A DNA stretch of 64,000 nucleotides from NCBI RefSeq assembly GCF_023100945.1, contig NZ_CP064689.1:8104001-8168000 (forward strand), given 5' to 3'. The position numbers and the translations under genes were made by a program. Source of the stretch: Bradyrhizobium sp. 200 (GTDB lineage Bacteria; Pseudomonadota; Alphaproteobacteria; Rhizobiales; Xanthobacteraceae). Below the pieces are notes generated by a model, which was not told the origin of the DNA, ran no database searches, and saw only the letters and a list, made by a program, of their open reading frames with translations. Below, one piece after another: positions 8,955 to 17,684 of this stretch (position 1 is its first letter; each line of letters starts with the position of its first letter).

Positions 8955-10202
8955 TCACCCCAGGATCGCATGCACGGCGGTGGCCACACGATCGACTTCA
9001 GCGTCGGTCATGCCGGCAAACAACGGCAACGTAACCGCGCCCTCGAAGTAGCGGCTGGCGACCGGAAACTCACTCTGCTCGCAGTGATAACGCTCCTTCC
9101 AGTACGTCATCTCATGCAATGGCCGATAGTGGACCGATGTCCCGATACCTTCCGCTGCAAGGCCCGCGATCAGGTCGTCGCGATTGACGCGCGCATGCTG
9201 ATGGACCCGTATCGGAAACATGTGCCAGGCATGAAGGCCGTCGGGGGGTGCTGCAGCCGGACAGTCGAGCGGCAAATCCGCCAATTTCCTGAGGTAGCGT
9301 TCGGCAGCCCTCTGCCGTGACGCCTGCAACGTCTCGGCCCGCGAGAGCTGGACCACCCCGATGGCTGCTGCGACATCGGTGAGATTATATTTGAAGCCTG
9401 GCGCGACGACATCGTAAGCCCACGAAGCGCCGACGTTGCGGAAGCGGTCGAAAGCGTCTCGGTTGAGCCCGTGCGTGCGCATCACCCGTGCACGAGCGGC
9501 CGTTTCGGCGTTGCGCGTAACGATCATGCCGCCTTCGCCGGTCGTGATCGGCTTACAGGCATAGAAGCTGAACACGCAGGCATCTGATTCCCACGCGCCG
9601 ATCAGGCGACCGTCACGCCGAGCAGGCATCGCATGCGCAGCATCCTCTATGACCTTGAGGCCGTGGCGGCGCGCGAAGGCCAGTACTTTGGCCATGTCGC
9701 AGGGGAACCCGGCAAAGTGGACCGGCATGATCGCCTTGCAGCGCGGTGTCAGACGACGCTCCGCATGATCGAGATCGATGCAACGGGAGCTCTCTTCAAC
9801 GTCAACCAGCACGACTTCGGCGCCGAGATAGCGGATAACCGAAGCGGACGCCGTGAAAGTGAGGGTCGGCACGATTACTTCATCGCCCGGTCCGATGCCG
9901 CAGGCCTCGGCGGCGAGATGCAGTCCTGCGGTTGCCGAGTTCACCGCGACAGCCTCGATGTCCGGGCCCATGTAGGCCGCGAACTTCTCCTCGAATTCCC
10001 GGGCCTTGGGACCTGTGGTGAGCCATCCAGACCGCAGAACGGCTGTTACCGCCGCGATCTCTTCATCGCCGATGACGGGCCGGAAGCACGGTATTTTGTG
10101 GTGGGTGGCATGTGTCGCTGGCACGACGGGCTTCGATGCGCGACGGTGGCGCTCCCGCATCCCTGACGAAGTTAATGAGTTGTGTGAGCGAAAGTATTGC
10201 AT
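8955..10202 (-). CDS. DegT/DnrJ/EryC1/StrS sugar aminotransferase
   Basis: PLP-dependent aminotransferase of 415 residues that converts a nucleotide-linked keto-sugar to an amino sugar. Visible family features: GWLTTGPKAREFEEKFA, NSATAGLHLAAEACGIGPGD (cofactor phosphate site), then the internal aldimine Lys in FSFYACKPITTGEGGM, followed by RTHGLNRDAF and YNLTDVAAAIG. The ATG at 10202 sits five bases after a strong AGGAGG, itself overlapping the stop of the upstream epimerase gene. With that epimerase it would supply a 4-amino- or 3-amino-deoxyhexose to the repeat unit (inference). Strictly, regiospecificity is not predictable from the motifs. Confidence 0.93.
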   Translation of the reverse strand: MQYFRSHNSLTSSGMRERHRRASKPVVPATHATHHKIPCFRPVIGDEEIAAVTAVLRSGWLTTGPKAREFEEKFAAYMGPDIEAVAVNSATAGLHLAAEACGIGPGDEVIVPTLTFTASASVIRYLGAEVVLVDVEESSRCIDLDHAERRLTPRCKAIMPVHFAGFPCDMAKVLAFARRHGLKVIEDAAHAMPARRDGRLIGAWESDACVFSFYACKPITTGEGGMIVTRNAETAARARVMRTHGLNRDAFDRFRNVGASWAYDVVAPGFKYNLTDVAAAIGVVQLSRAETLQASRQRAAERYLRKLADLPLDCPAAAPPDGLHAWHMFPIRVHQHARVNRDDLIAGLAAEGIGTSVHYRPLHEMTYWKERYHCEQSEFPVASRYFEGAVTLPLFAGMTDAEVDRVATAVHAILG

Positions 10203-10211
10203 CACCGCCTC

Positions 10212-11822
10212 CTAGGCGGCAGATCGATCGACGGCGCCGGGCGACACTATCCGGTCGATGCTCATGAGCTCCTGCTCCCAGCCCGTGATCTTGAAGCTAC
10301 CGAAGCTCTTCGGCCCGCGCGCCTTCAAATAGAGCACATTGCTATATGTCGGCAGCGAATAGTCACCGACCTGGTTGGAGCTAACGATTCCAACCACCTG
10401 CGCAATGCCGCGTTCGATCGTCCAGTCAGGTACGAATCCAAGCCGTGATTGGATCTTTGTGAAAGAGACGCAGTAGTTTCGTTTGTCGACGAAACTGTCG
10501 TCGGAGGTAATCTCCGCGTCGGGTACCTGCTTTTGGATCAATTGCGCCAGCTCGCCCAACGTGTAGTTCTGAGGCTCGCTCCCCACGTTGAATGCTTCGC
10601 CCGCGACCAAGTGGAGCGGTGCCAGGAGCGTCATCGTGATCGCCCGCGCAACATCCTCTACATGCACGAACGGCCGCCACTGATCCGCGCCATAGACCGT
10701 TATCTTGCCGTCGCGCACGGCCTTGGCGCAAAGCAGGTTTACAACGAGATCGAACCGAGTACGTCCGGAAATGCCGTAGATGGTAGCGAAGCGAAGGCAA
10801 GTTACAGCGAAGTCTCGGCTGTTAAGGGTGCCGAGCACCGCTTCGGAGGCAACCTTACTGCGTGCATAAAGTGATTGCGGATTAAAGCGAGAAGTTTCGT
10901 TGACGATTTCGTCGTTTGCGCCATAGACGGAGCAGGAGCTTGCAAAAATGAACCGTCGCACTCCGCGTGCTTTGGCTATTTCACCGATTACCTTGGTCGC
11001 CGTCACGTTCACGTCGACGGTAAGGTCGCAATCGACGGCACACGCCGGATCTCCTACCAACCCGCCGAGATGGATTACCGAGCCAACACCGTTCACAGCT
11101 CGAGTGAGCGCTTCGATATGACGGAAGTCTTCACGAATGAGGGTAAGGTTTGGGTGTCCGGCTACATGTGAGAGAGTTTCTTCGCCGAAGTGCATTGCGT
11201 CGAGAACCGAGACCTGCAGACCCAGCTTCAGTAGCTTCTCGACCAGGGCGGAGCCGATATAACCAGCGCCGCCGATGACAAGAACCTTGTTCTCGTCCGA
11301 CTCCTCATGCTGCCCGTCGCCGCGCCAATCCTCCATGCGCAGCACCGCCGAACCAGCGCGTGCGAGAGAGAGGAGAATGAACGAACCTACGATGGTTGTA
11401 GCCAGCACGTCTAAGCTAAGGCCCGTCGGCGGCACGGTTATAGACAGGAGCGCCACGGCAACCACGAAAAGAGTGAGATTGACTGCGGCGACCCTGCGAA
11501 TCTTCGCCAACAGGCGATAGCTGCGCGTATACGTATAGAGCCCGACGGCGATGTAGGCCGCGAGTGCCAAGATCGACAGCAGCCCGATCAGTGGGACTAG
11601 CCCTGCCGACTCTCCGGCGATCAGCGCGGCCAAGTCGTTGCCGCCAATGATGAGCCAACCGAACAAAAATGCCGCCCAGATCGAGCCGATATCGGCGGTA
11701 ATCCGCAGGGCCGTTCCCAGCGTCGGTCGCAGCCCGGAAAAATTGCGAAAGGTATTATGAAGGAGAGCGATATGTTCAAACGAAGTCGGCCTCAAGAGCG
11801 GAGCTGGCGCTAGCATGGCCAT
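10212..11822 (-). CDS. Membrane-anchored NAD-dependent epimerase/dehydratase (extended SDR)
   Basis: A 536-residue two-part protein. Residues about 42-155 form four hydrophobic helices, like the N-terminal membrane domain of WbpM/CapD-type or sugar transferase proteins. From about 178 a complete extended short-chain dehydrogenase follows: VLVIGGAGYIGS (NAD site 182-191), HLGGLVGDP, SSCSVYG and the catalytic Y319-x3-K323 in YARSK, then WRPFVHVEDVA. The soluble part resembles UDP-sugar epimerases/dehydratases but not the FlaA1/CapD class, so this combination is unusual. It lies 6-9 bases upstream of the aminotransferase, which would use its keto-sugar product. Expected at the cytoplasmic face of the inner membrane. 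Confidence 0.88.
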   Translation of the reverse strand: MAMLAPAPLLRPTSFEHIALLHNTFRNFSGLRPTLGTALRITADIGSIWAAFLFGWLIIGGNDLAALIAGESAGLVPLIGLLSILALAAYIAVGLYTYTRSYRLLAKIRRVAAVNLTLFVVAVALLSITVPPTGLSLDVLATTIVGSFILLSLARAGSAVLRMEDWRGDGQHEESDENKVLVIGGAGYIGSALVEKLLKLGLQVSVLDAMHFGEETLSHVAGHPNLTLIREDFRHIEALTRAVNGVGSVIHLGGLVGDPACAVDCDLTVDVNVTATKVIGEIAKARGVRRFIFASSCSVYGANDEIVNETSRFNPQSLYARSKVASEAVLGTLNSRDFAVTCLRFATIYGISGRTRFDLVVNLLCAKAVRDGKITVYGADQWRPFVHVEDVARAITMTLLAPLHLVAGEAFNVGSEPQNYTLGELAQLIQKQVPDAEITSDDSFVDKRNYCVSFTKIQSRLGFVPDWTIERGIAQVVGIVSSNQVGDYSLPTYSNVLYLKARGPKSFGSFKITGWEQELMSIDRIVSPGAVDRSAA

Positions 11823-12525
11823 TATGTTTCTCCCGGGCGTCGGATCACTGCCGTTCGCTTGGGCGAGATCCGCAAACGCGCTTTTGTACAGATACGACCA
11901 AATGCGAACAGCGCTCGCGCTCGGAAATTCATCGCGGCGCCTAGCCTATTATAAAGCTTATATGAAGCTTACTCTCGCGCGCGTTCCGGTCGCATGACTA
12001 ACCCGGATTATAACCAGTAAGCGTTAGACAATTCGCGTCAAAGCCTGCGCCTGCCATCAATGGTATGAGGCTACGACGGGCGGCGGACGAGTTGACGAGT
12101 GCCGGGCGCGCCGACCACTTCCACGCGAGGTAACGCGACCTGCTCGCTCGGCCGGCTTCGAGGTGCGGAGCGGCCGAAGCGCGCTGCGAAGTCGATAGCA
12201 ACGTGGCTGCATACCACCATCTGGGTACTCCCTCGCATACAAAAAGTCTTCTTAAGGTCGCGATGGTAGCTGTTACCCTTCGTGCAGCGAGACTTCGCTG
12301 TCTTTTGCGGATCCATGCCGCAGACGACCCGAGCGCCGATGGCCGACACGGTTCATTCGAACTGCGATGCCGGTACCTTCGGCCTACGCCATCGCGTCCA
12401 CGCAGAGGAAATGAAAGGATATTTGGAAGCGGCCGAAGGCGACCTATTGCGATCGCAAAACCACGTCAAAAGCGCCAAGGCTATCTCTTGGTTAGCCAAC
12501 GAGCTTGGGCGCTGCACTCGATGAC
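11823..12525. other. Intergenic gap inside the EPS cluster
   Basis: About 0.7 kb between the glycosyltransferase and epimerase genes, both on the minus strand. No frame on either strand is family-like. It probably contains a promoter for the downstream half of the operon, and may mark a lost gene. Confidence 0.4.
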
Positions 12526-13722
12526 TTACGTCTGATGCGCGAGCAAATCAAGCTTATCCACACCTGGTCGGGCGTTCCGCGCTAGCAGCTCCGCATACAG
12601 CGCGACATGACGAGCGACAATAATCCGCAGGCTGAACTTCTGCGCAACAAGCTCTTCAGCACGACCAGCCATTATTGCTGCCGTCTTGCGGTCACGAAGC
12701 AAGTCGATCATCCTCGTCGCCAGACGGTCGGGAGCGTGCGGCGGCACCAGGAATCCGCTCCAGCCGTCGCGGATCACCTCGCAACAACCTGGCATGCTTG
12801 TCGATACGATCGGGAGCCCGGCGAGAGCTGCCTCAAGCAGCGCGCGAGGCACGCCCTCACGATACTCCGTCGGGAACGCAAAAGCGTCGGCTAACCTGAG
12901 CAACCCCGGGATGTCGGATCGCGGTCCAGTAGCCACGACATAGGGGGCATGCTCCTCGATCTCGGCTTGCGCGACCGCTAGCGGGCCCTCGCTTTCACGC
13001 GGTCCGACCAGCAGGAACTTCACGTCTGGGCGAGCCCGATGCACCAACGCCGCTGCCTTGAGCAGCGTCGGAATCCCTTTCCGCCGCGTCATTCGCGTGA
13101 CTGTAATGATGACGGGGGACGTGCCGAGACCGAGCTCTTCGCGAAGCTGCTCTGGAGGGGAGGATTCGGCCAAAGCCCGTTCGAATCCTTCAACATCGAC
13201 CCCGCCGCCGCCGGCCGGGATCACGAGGCCGTTTTTCCCTGTCAACCTGTGACGTTCGAAAAAGGCCCGATCCTCGTCCATCTCGAACACAGTGGCGGCA
13301 GTCGATCTGGCTGCCGTACGATGCATCGCGCGATATACCGGGCGAACCGCTAAAGCGAGCGGCGAGCGCGACGAGTAGACCCAGCCCCGCCCGCAGATCG
13401 TGCGCACGATTGCAGGATGGTCCGCGGCGCGAGCGGCCAAGGGGAGGAGCAAGCATGGCTTCGTGTCGTAGCCCTGCGCCAAGTCCGGACAAACGTCACG
13501 AAGGATCGTCGACAGTGTCTTGACTGCCGCCAAATCAGAAAGGGGATTCATGAAACGCTCGAAGTGGAAGGGATAGAACTCAAGGTCGACCTTGTCGAAA
13601 GGAGTGCAATCGCCGCTGCCCGCTGCTGTCACCCGAAACCCGCAATCCCGGACCGCAAGCATGAAGGGGATTCGCAGATGATGATCACTACCTCCGACGT
13701 AAAGTACATGCGGTGCCAACAC
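12526..13722 (-). CDS. Glycosyltransferase family 4 (GT-B fold)
   Basis: Cytosolic or membrane-peripheral glycosyltransferase of 398 residues, expected to add one sugar to the lipid-linked repeat. The N-terminal donor-independent half begins HVLYVGGSDHHLRIPF. The C-terminal GT4 half has VIITVTRMTRRKGIPTLLKA, KFLLVGPRESEG, then TGPRSDIPGLLRLADAFAFP and the nucleotide-sugar binding E-x7-E motif in EGVPRALLEAALAGLPIV. The start is GTG at 13722, preceded by AGGGAGGG. It lies 49 bases downstream of the nucleotidyltransferase-kinase gene in the same operon. Sugar and linkage are not predictable. Confidence 0.92.
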   Translation of the reverse strand: MLAPHVLYVGGSDHHLRIPFMLAVRDCGFRVTAAGSGDCTPFDKVDLEFYPFHFERFMNPLSDLAAVKTLSTILRDVCPDLAQGYDTKPCLLLPLAARAADHPAIVRTICGRGWVYSSRSPLALAVRPVYRAMHRTAARSTAATVFEMDEDRAFFERHRLTGKNGLVIPAGGGGVDVEGFERALAESSPPEQLREELGLGTSPVIITVTRMTRRKGIPTLLKAAALVHRARPDVKFLLVGPRESEGPLAVAQAEIEEHAPYVVATGPRSDIPGLLRLADAFAFPTEYREGVPRALLEAALAGLPIVSTSMPGCCEVIRDGWSGFLVPPHAPDRLATRMIDLLRDRKTAAIMAGRAEELVAQKFSLRIIVARHVALYAELLARNARPGVDKLDLLAHQT

Positions 13723-13771
13723 AGCGCCCTCCCTTTGGCTTTCAGATGCTCGGCTCGACGGCGGCCGGCTC

Positions 13772-15337
13772 TCATAAAGCAGACCAGACGGCTCGGACTA
13801 CTGTCCGGACGGTTTCATCCAGCGGCTGGCTCGTATCGATCCGAATCGCCAGTGTTCCGAAAGGCTCGGGCCGGCTCTCCAGCTCCCAACGGCGCCGCAC
13901 CACCGCGGCGTCGGGGCCGCCCTGCTTCAACCGCCGCGCGTCCCTTTCGATCGTTGTCTCGATTGGAGCCTCCAGGCAAAGGAGGAGGCCCGGCCTGGGC
14001 AAGCCCTTGTAGAGGGCGCGTTCCTGATTCGTCAGCCAGCGCTTCAGCGGAGAGCTGCAGTTTGCGAGCGCCGCTTCGTCAAAGCAGCAGCTGTCGATGG
14101 CACCCACGCTTTCCGAGGGATACCGGTCCGAGATGACGACAGAGCCGGCGGTCGCAGCTCGCAGTGCGCGGCGAAGCAGTTTGCGGCGATCATAGGCAAG
14201 GAGGGTCATCCGGAGGATGTAAAGCAGCGAATATCGCCTCTCCCGGCGGCGTTCAGGCTTCTCGTACTCTCCAGCGCGCTCCTTCGAGAACAGGCAGCGC
14301 GCCGCCGGCACAAGAAGGCGAGGTAGCAGGGTGAGCGCCGTCGCGGGCGGCTTGCCGGCGTGAATGCGAAACACGTCGAGATGCAGACCTAGCCGAGTTG
14401 CCAGCACATGACCGATGGTGGATTTGCCGGTCGCCTTCGGGCCGACGATCGCAACGATCATGCCGCCCGTTTGCAGCACCAAGTCGTTGCGATGCCGGAA
14501 CCGCTTAACAAGCAAGGAGAGGACCCGCCAGAGCCGGGAAGCCGCTCCGAGCATCGGGCTCAGCCTCCGCAATCCGCGCAGCCGCCGCGCGACGCGCCAG
14601 CCAAGGACGACGCGTCGGGCGACGGCGCGCTCGGCCTCGATGGCGTCCAACAGCTGCCGAAACAGCGGTGGGTCGATGCTCGGGAACCAAGTCGTGCAAA
14701 GCGCCTCAGCGCGCTCCGCATTTGCTGCCTCGCGGAGCCAGCCCAGCTCCCTCGACACGCTTCGATAGTGGCGATTGGCCATCAGGACCTCGATCGGACC
14801 GGTGTGCTTGAGCGCGATCCGGAGCGCGAATAGCACCAGCTCCGCTTCGGGTACGGGGACCCTCACACCATGCAAGTAGCAGGTCTGCTCCAGAAGGGAC
14901 CGTTCGATCGGTAGCCGGTAGCTCTTGACCAAGCTGTCGCCGCTGACGATCTGAAAATAGGCGTGCACATGCACCAACTCGGCGCTCGCCTCGTCGAGTC
15001 CCAACGCGTGGAAGACGCCTGGATGCCCAATGCCGGAGCGGGACTGCGTCAGCTTGAAGCCATTTTCGAGCAAGGCTGCGTGGAAGAGTCCGGCATCACG
15101 TTGGTCGACGAGGAGATCAATGTCTTCTGCAGCCGCAAGCGTCTCTTCGAGGCGAATATTGCTTTTCCAGTGACAGTAGCGGACGCCTTTCTGCTCCAGA
15201 GAGTTGAAGAGACTCCGGATGGCTGCCTTGCTCGAGACAGCTGGTCCCGCGTCGTCCGATTGAACCGATGCGGCTTCTCTCGCCCAATTCGAGGGGACTA
15301 TATCGCGTACCTCGACAGATCCCGTCTCGTGACGCAT
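13772..15337 (-). CDS. Nucleotidyltransferase-fold / thymidylate-kinase-like fusion protein
   Basis: Bifunctional-looking protein of 521 residues. Residues about 40-250 resemble the uncharacterised nucleotidyltransferase family (NTP_transf_5-like), with RYCHWKSN and the acidic pair in EDIDLLVD (about 71-78). From about 291 a P-loop kinase domain starts: IVAIVGPKATGKSTIGH with Walker A GPKATGKST (299-307), then SDRYPSES (about 403), similar to the DRY/H motif of thymidylate kinases, and LLLCLEAPIETTIERDARR. The ATG at 15337 has a GGAGG eight bases upstream; an upstream GTG (15367) is less likely. Both domains suggest phosphorylation or nucleotidyl activation of a sugar or other repeat-unit substituent; the substrate is unknown. 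Its downstream partner is a GT4 enzyme. Confidence 0.8.
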   Translation of the reverse strand: MRHETGSVEVRDIVPSNWAREAASVQSDDAGPAVSSKAAIRSLFNSLEQKGVRYCHWKSNIRLEETLAAAEDIDLLVDQRDAGLFHAALLENGFKLTQSRSGIGHPGVFHALGLDEASAELVHVHAYFQIVSGDSLVKSYRLPIERSLLEQTCYLHGVRVPVPEAELVLFALRIALKHTGPIEVLMANRHYRSVSRELGWLREAANAERAEALCTTWFPSIDPPLFRQLLDAIEAERAVARRVVLGWRVARRLRGLRRLSPMLGAASRLWRVLSLLVKRFRHRNDLVLQTGGMIVAIVGPKATGKSTIGHVLATRLGLHLDVFRIHAGKPPATALTLLPRLLVPAARCLFSKERAGEYEKPERRRERRYSLLYILRMTLLAYDRRKLLRRALRAATAGSVVISDRYPSESVGAIDSCCFDEAALANCSSPLKRWLTNQERALYKGLPRPGLLLCLEAPIETTIERDARRLKQGGPDAAVVRRRWELESRPEPFGTLAIRIDTSQPLDETVRTVVRAVWSAL

Positions 15338-15356
15338 CGCAGCACCTCCGACAAAA

Positions 15357-16811
15357 TCAGATCCCACAGTCTGCCGCGCGTTTTCTTCCCGGCATGGCTT
15401 TGAACGAAGCGACCAAGCCCGGCATGAGGTGGAGGCCTCTATGGATATAGACGCCCATCGCCACGTTCCAGCCGATAAGGGTTACCGTCATGGCGAAGGC
15501 AGCCCCCGTCATCCCGAACGAATCGATCATCAGAATGCAGCCGGCGAAGCTCGAGCCGGCGCATACGGCAAGAATCGCTGCGCCGATGCGTTCATGTCCG
15601 GTCATCGTTATGAGGTGCTGTTGAGGCCCGCATGCGGCAGCGAACACCTGGCCGAGAACGAGGATCGTGACGATCGGGGCGCCTGCCACGAAATCACGGC
15701 CGAACCACGCGAGGAGAGGCTGCGCGAGCAACAGTAGCGGGATGGCAGCGCACGCCGTGCCGAAAAGCGACAGGCAAGACGCCTTGGCGCTGAGCGATTG
15801 CAGGCCGGCCTGATCCCCCCGGGCGAACAGGGCCGAGACGGTGGGCGCGAACGCGGTGGCAACAGCCATCCGTGGCAGTGCCGTCAAGGTCGCCATGCTG
15901 AACGCTATCGCGAAGATGCCTGCGTCCCGCGTATTGCCCGTCAGGCCGAGTGCGATGACGGCGGAGCGACTCATGAAGTTGTCTGCGATCATTATCACCG
16001 TGAGCGGCAGCGTTGGCCGCCACCAATTCTCGGCCGTATATGCCGGCTTCGCATGGTCGAGCGACTGCGGACGCAGCCGGCGCAAGAAGATGCTGACCAG
16101 GCCGAGCATGACGATGGAGCTGAGGAGCGTCGCCCCCATCGCCAGCGTGGCATCGAGACGGTAGAGGTTGCCCCAGAAGACGGCCGCGACGATCGCCAGC
16201 AACAGACCATCGCGGACAATTCGTTCCGGCGCGAGCGCCGTTATGATTCCGCCGAAGGCGCGAACGACCGAAGCGCCGATGAGATGCAGCGCAAGAAACG
16301 GCACTGCTGCGATTCCGATGAGGAACGTAAGGGCAAGCTCGAGGCGCAACGAGCCGTGCAGGGCGACGATCCCGCAGACGCCGATCAGCAGGATGCTCAT
16401 TGCGGTCCCCGCTGCGCCCCGCTGCGCGTACTGAATCACGCCGCGCACCAGCGCCCATTCCTCCTTGGCCTGGTAGGCTGGCACGAAGCGCAGGAGGGAG
16501 ACGTGGAAGCCTAGTGTCGAGAAGTACCCCAGCAGCGTCACCCATGCCAGAACGTAGGCGTAGACTCCATAGCTGTCCGGGCCGATGATCCGGGCGGTCA
16601 CGAGCTGCGCCACACAGGTTAGCCCGGCGCCGACAACGAGCACGGCGAGCGCGGCAATGCTGGCACGCCCGAGCGGTTGGCCCCGTCCGTCTCCCGCAAA
16701 CATGGCCTTGATGGGTGCCGCTCCCATGGCCGGCGTGAAGCCGCCCTTGAGCGTCTCTCCGGTCGCCGCGGAATCGACCCCGATAAGGCGTAAGTCAAAA
16801 TTGCGCGTCAT
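15357..16811 (-). CDS. Wzx-type oligosaccharide flippase
   Basis: Integral inner-membrane protein of 484 residues with about 12-14 hydrophobic helices, belonging to the polysaccharide-biosynthesis (MATE/MVF-like) flippase group. Family-like features are the opening helix with QLVTARIIGPDSYGVYAYVL, then YFSTLGFHVSLLRFVPAYQA near the second and third helices, and repeated helices with buried charged residues to the end. It would translocate the lipid-linked repeat unit to the periplasmic face for polymerisation by the Wzy-like protein at 21.9 kb. The start overlaps the upstream kinase stop in ATGA fashion, so translation is coupled. Confidence 0.9.
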   Translation of the reverse strand: MTRNFDLRLIGVDSAATGETLKGGFTPAMGAAPIKAMFAGDGRGQPLGRASIAALAVLVVGAGLTCVAQLVTARIIGPDSYGVYAYVLAWVTLLGYFSTLGFHVSLLRFVPAYQAKEEWALVRGVIQYAQRGAAGTAMSILLIGVCGIVALHGSLRLELALTFLIGIAAVPFLALHLIGASVVRAFGGIITALAPERIVRDGLLLAIVAAVFWGNLYRLDATLAMGATLLSSIVMLGLVSIFLRRLRPQSLDHAKPAYTAENWWRPTLPLTVIMIADNFMSRSAVIALGLTGNTRDAGIFAIAFSMATLTALPRMAVATAFAPTVSALFARGDQAGLQSLSAKASCLSLFGTACAAIPLLLLAQPLLAWFGRDFVAGAPIVTILVLGQVFAAACGPQQHLITMTGHERIGAAILAVCAGSSFAGCILMIDSFGMTGAAFAMTVTLIGWNVAMGVYIHRGLHLMPGLVASFKAMPGRKRAADCGI

Positions 16812-17611
16812 CTGGCGGCCCGGACGATGCGCCGTCTCTCAACAAGAGATCGATACACCGGATCGATCTCCTCGTCCCAGGACTTCGCCTCTCGCACGAT
16901 CCGATCGACCGCTTTTTCAAGCAGGCGGCGGTCAAGGGAGCTCACATGCATCATACGGCCGCCTTGCTCCTGAAACATATGGGCCACCTCACTGGTCGTA
17001 TCGATTTGCTGAAGACTCGTTTGCAGATTGAATTCGAACAATCGCTCGACCGCGCCTTGGCGGCCTAGCCGCGCGCGAAGGCGAGCCTCCAGTATGTCCC
17101 TGGGCGCGTCGAGACGAACGAGAAGGTCCGGGCGCGGGATCAACTCCAGCCCACGCGCGATGCCCCTTCGATCGGCCGACCGGGCCAGCAGGGCCAGCGA
17201 GCACAGCGCCGTGAGAAAACCCTGGTCGACGATAACGATCCGGTCAGATGTGCTGGCCATCTTCCAGGAGCGGGATAGCAGGGAGAGATATCGGCGATAA
17301 CGAACCGACCACAGAAGAGTACGAGGCGGCAGGAGGTCCATCAAGCTCGCGGTGAGCTCGTCGCTCCGCGCGCAGGCGAGCAGAACAGGCCCGGCGCTGA
17401 CCAACTTGGCCGCCCTGCTCAGAGGGGCGGCCAACGCAGTTCTCCACCACGACAAGGCTCGTGTGCTCTCGACCTGGATCGAGCCACGTTCCGCCGGTCG
17501 GGAGCTCACAATCAGCTGAATGTCGAAGCCATTCTTCTCGAGCTCCGTCGCCAACGCGTGTGCGAGAGTGGTTTTTCCTGCTGCGGGTGGGCCAAAAAGC
17601 TCAATGATCAT
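16808..17611 (-). CDS. P-loop kinase of an EPS cluster, unknown substrate
   Basis: Predicted cytosolic P-loop NTPase of 267 residues. It opens MIIELFGPPAAGKTTLAHAL with a perfect Walker A (GPPAAGKTT, residues 7-15). A Walker B/DxG-like strand is VIVDQGFLTAL, and a lid-like basic segment follows in LEARLRARLGRQG. This layout is that of deoxynucleoside, adenylate or sugar kinases, but no specific family is matched. It lies in the EPS operon directly upstream of wzx with a four-base overlap. Because a second kinase-like domain occurs in the fusion protein two genes downstream, this cluster may modify its polysaccharide with phosphate-containing groups (inference). Confidence 0.75.
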   Translation of the reverse strand: MIIELFGPPAAGKTTLAHALATELEKNGFDIQLIVSSRPAERGSIQVESTRALSWWRTALAAPLSRAAKLVSAGPVLLACARSDELTASLMDLLPPRTLLWSVRYRRYLSLLSRSWKMASTSDRIVIVDQGFLTALCSLALLARSADRRGIARGLELIPRPDLLVRLDAPRDILEARLRARLGRQGAVERLFEFNLQTSLQQIDTTSEVAHMFQEQGGRMMHVSSLDRRLLEKAVDRIVREAKSWDEEIDPVYRSLVERRRIVRAAR

Positions 17612-17684
17612 TTGTCGAACCTTGCTGGCCCATCGGATATGCGCGCAATCCAGTAGGCATCGTCACGACGCAACCGATGGCGCG

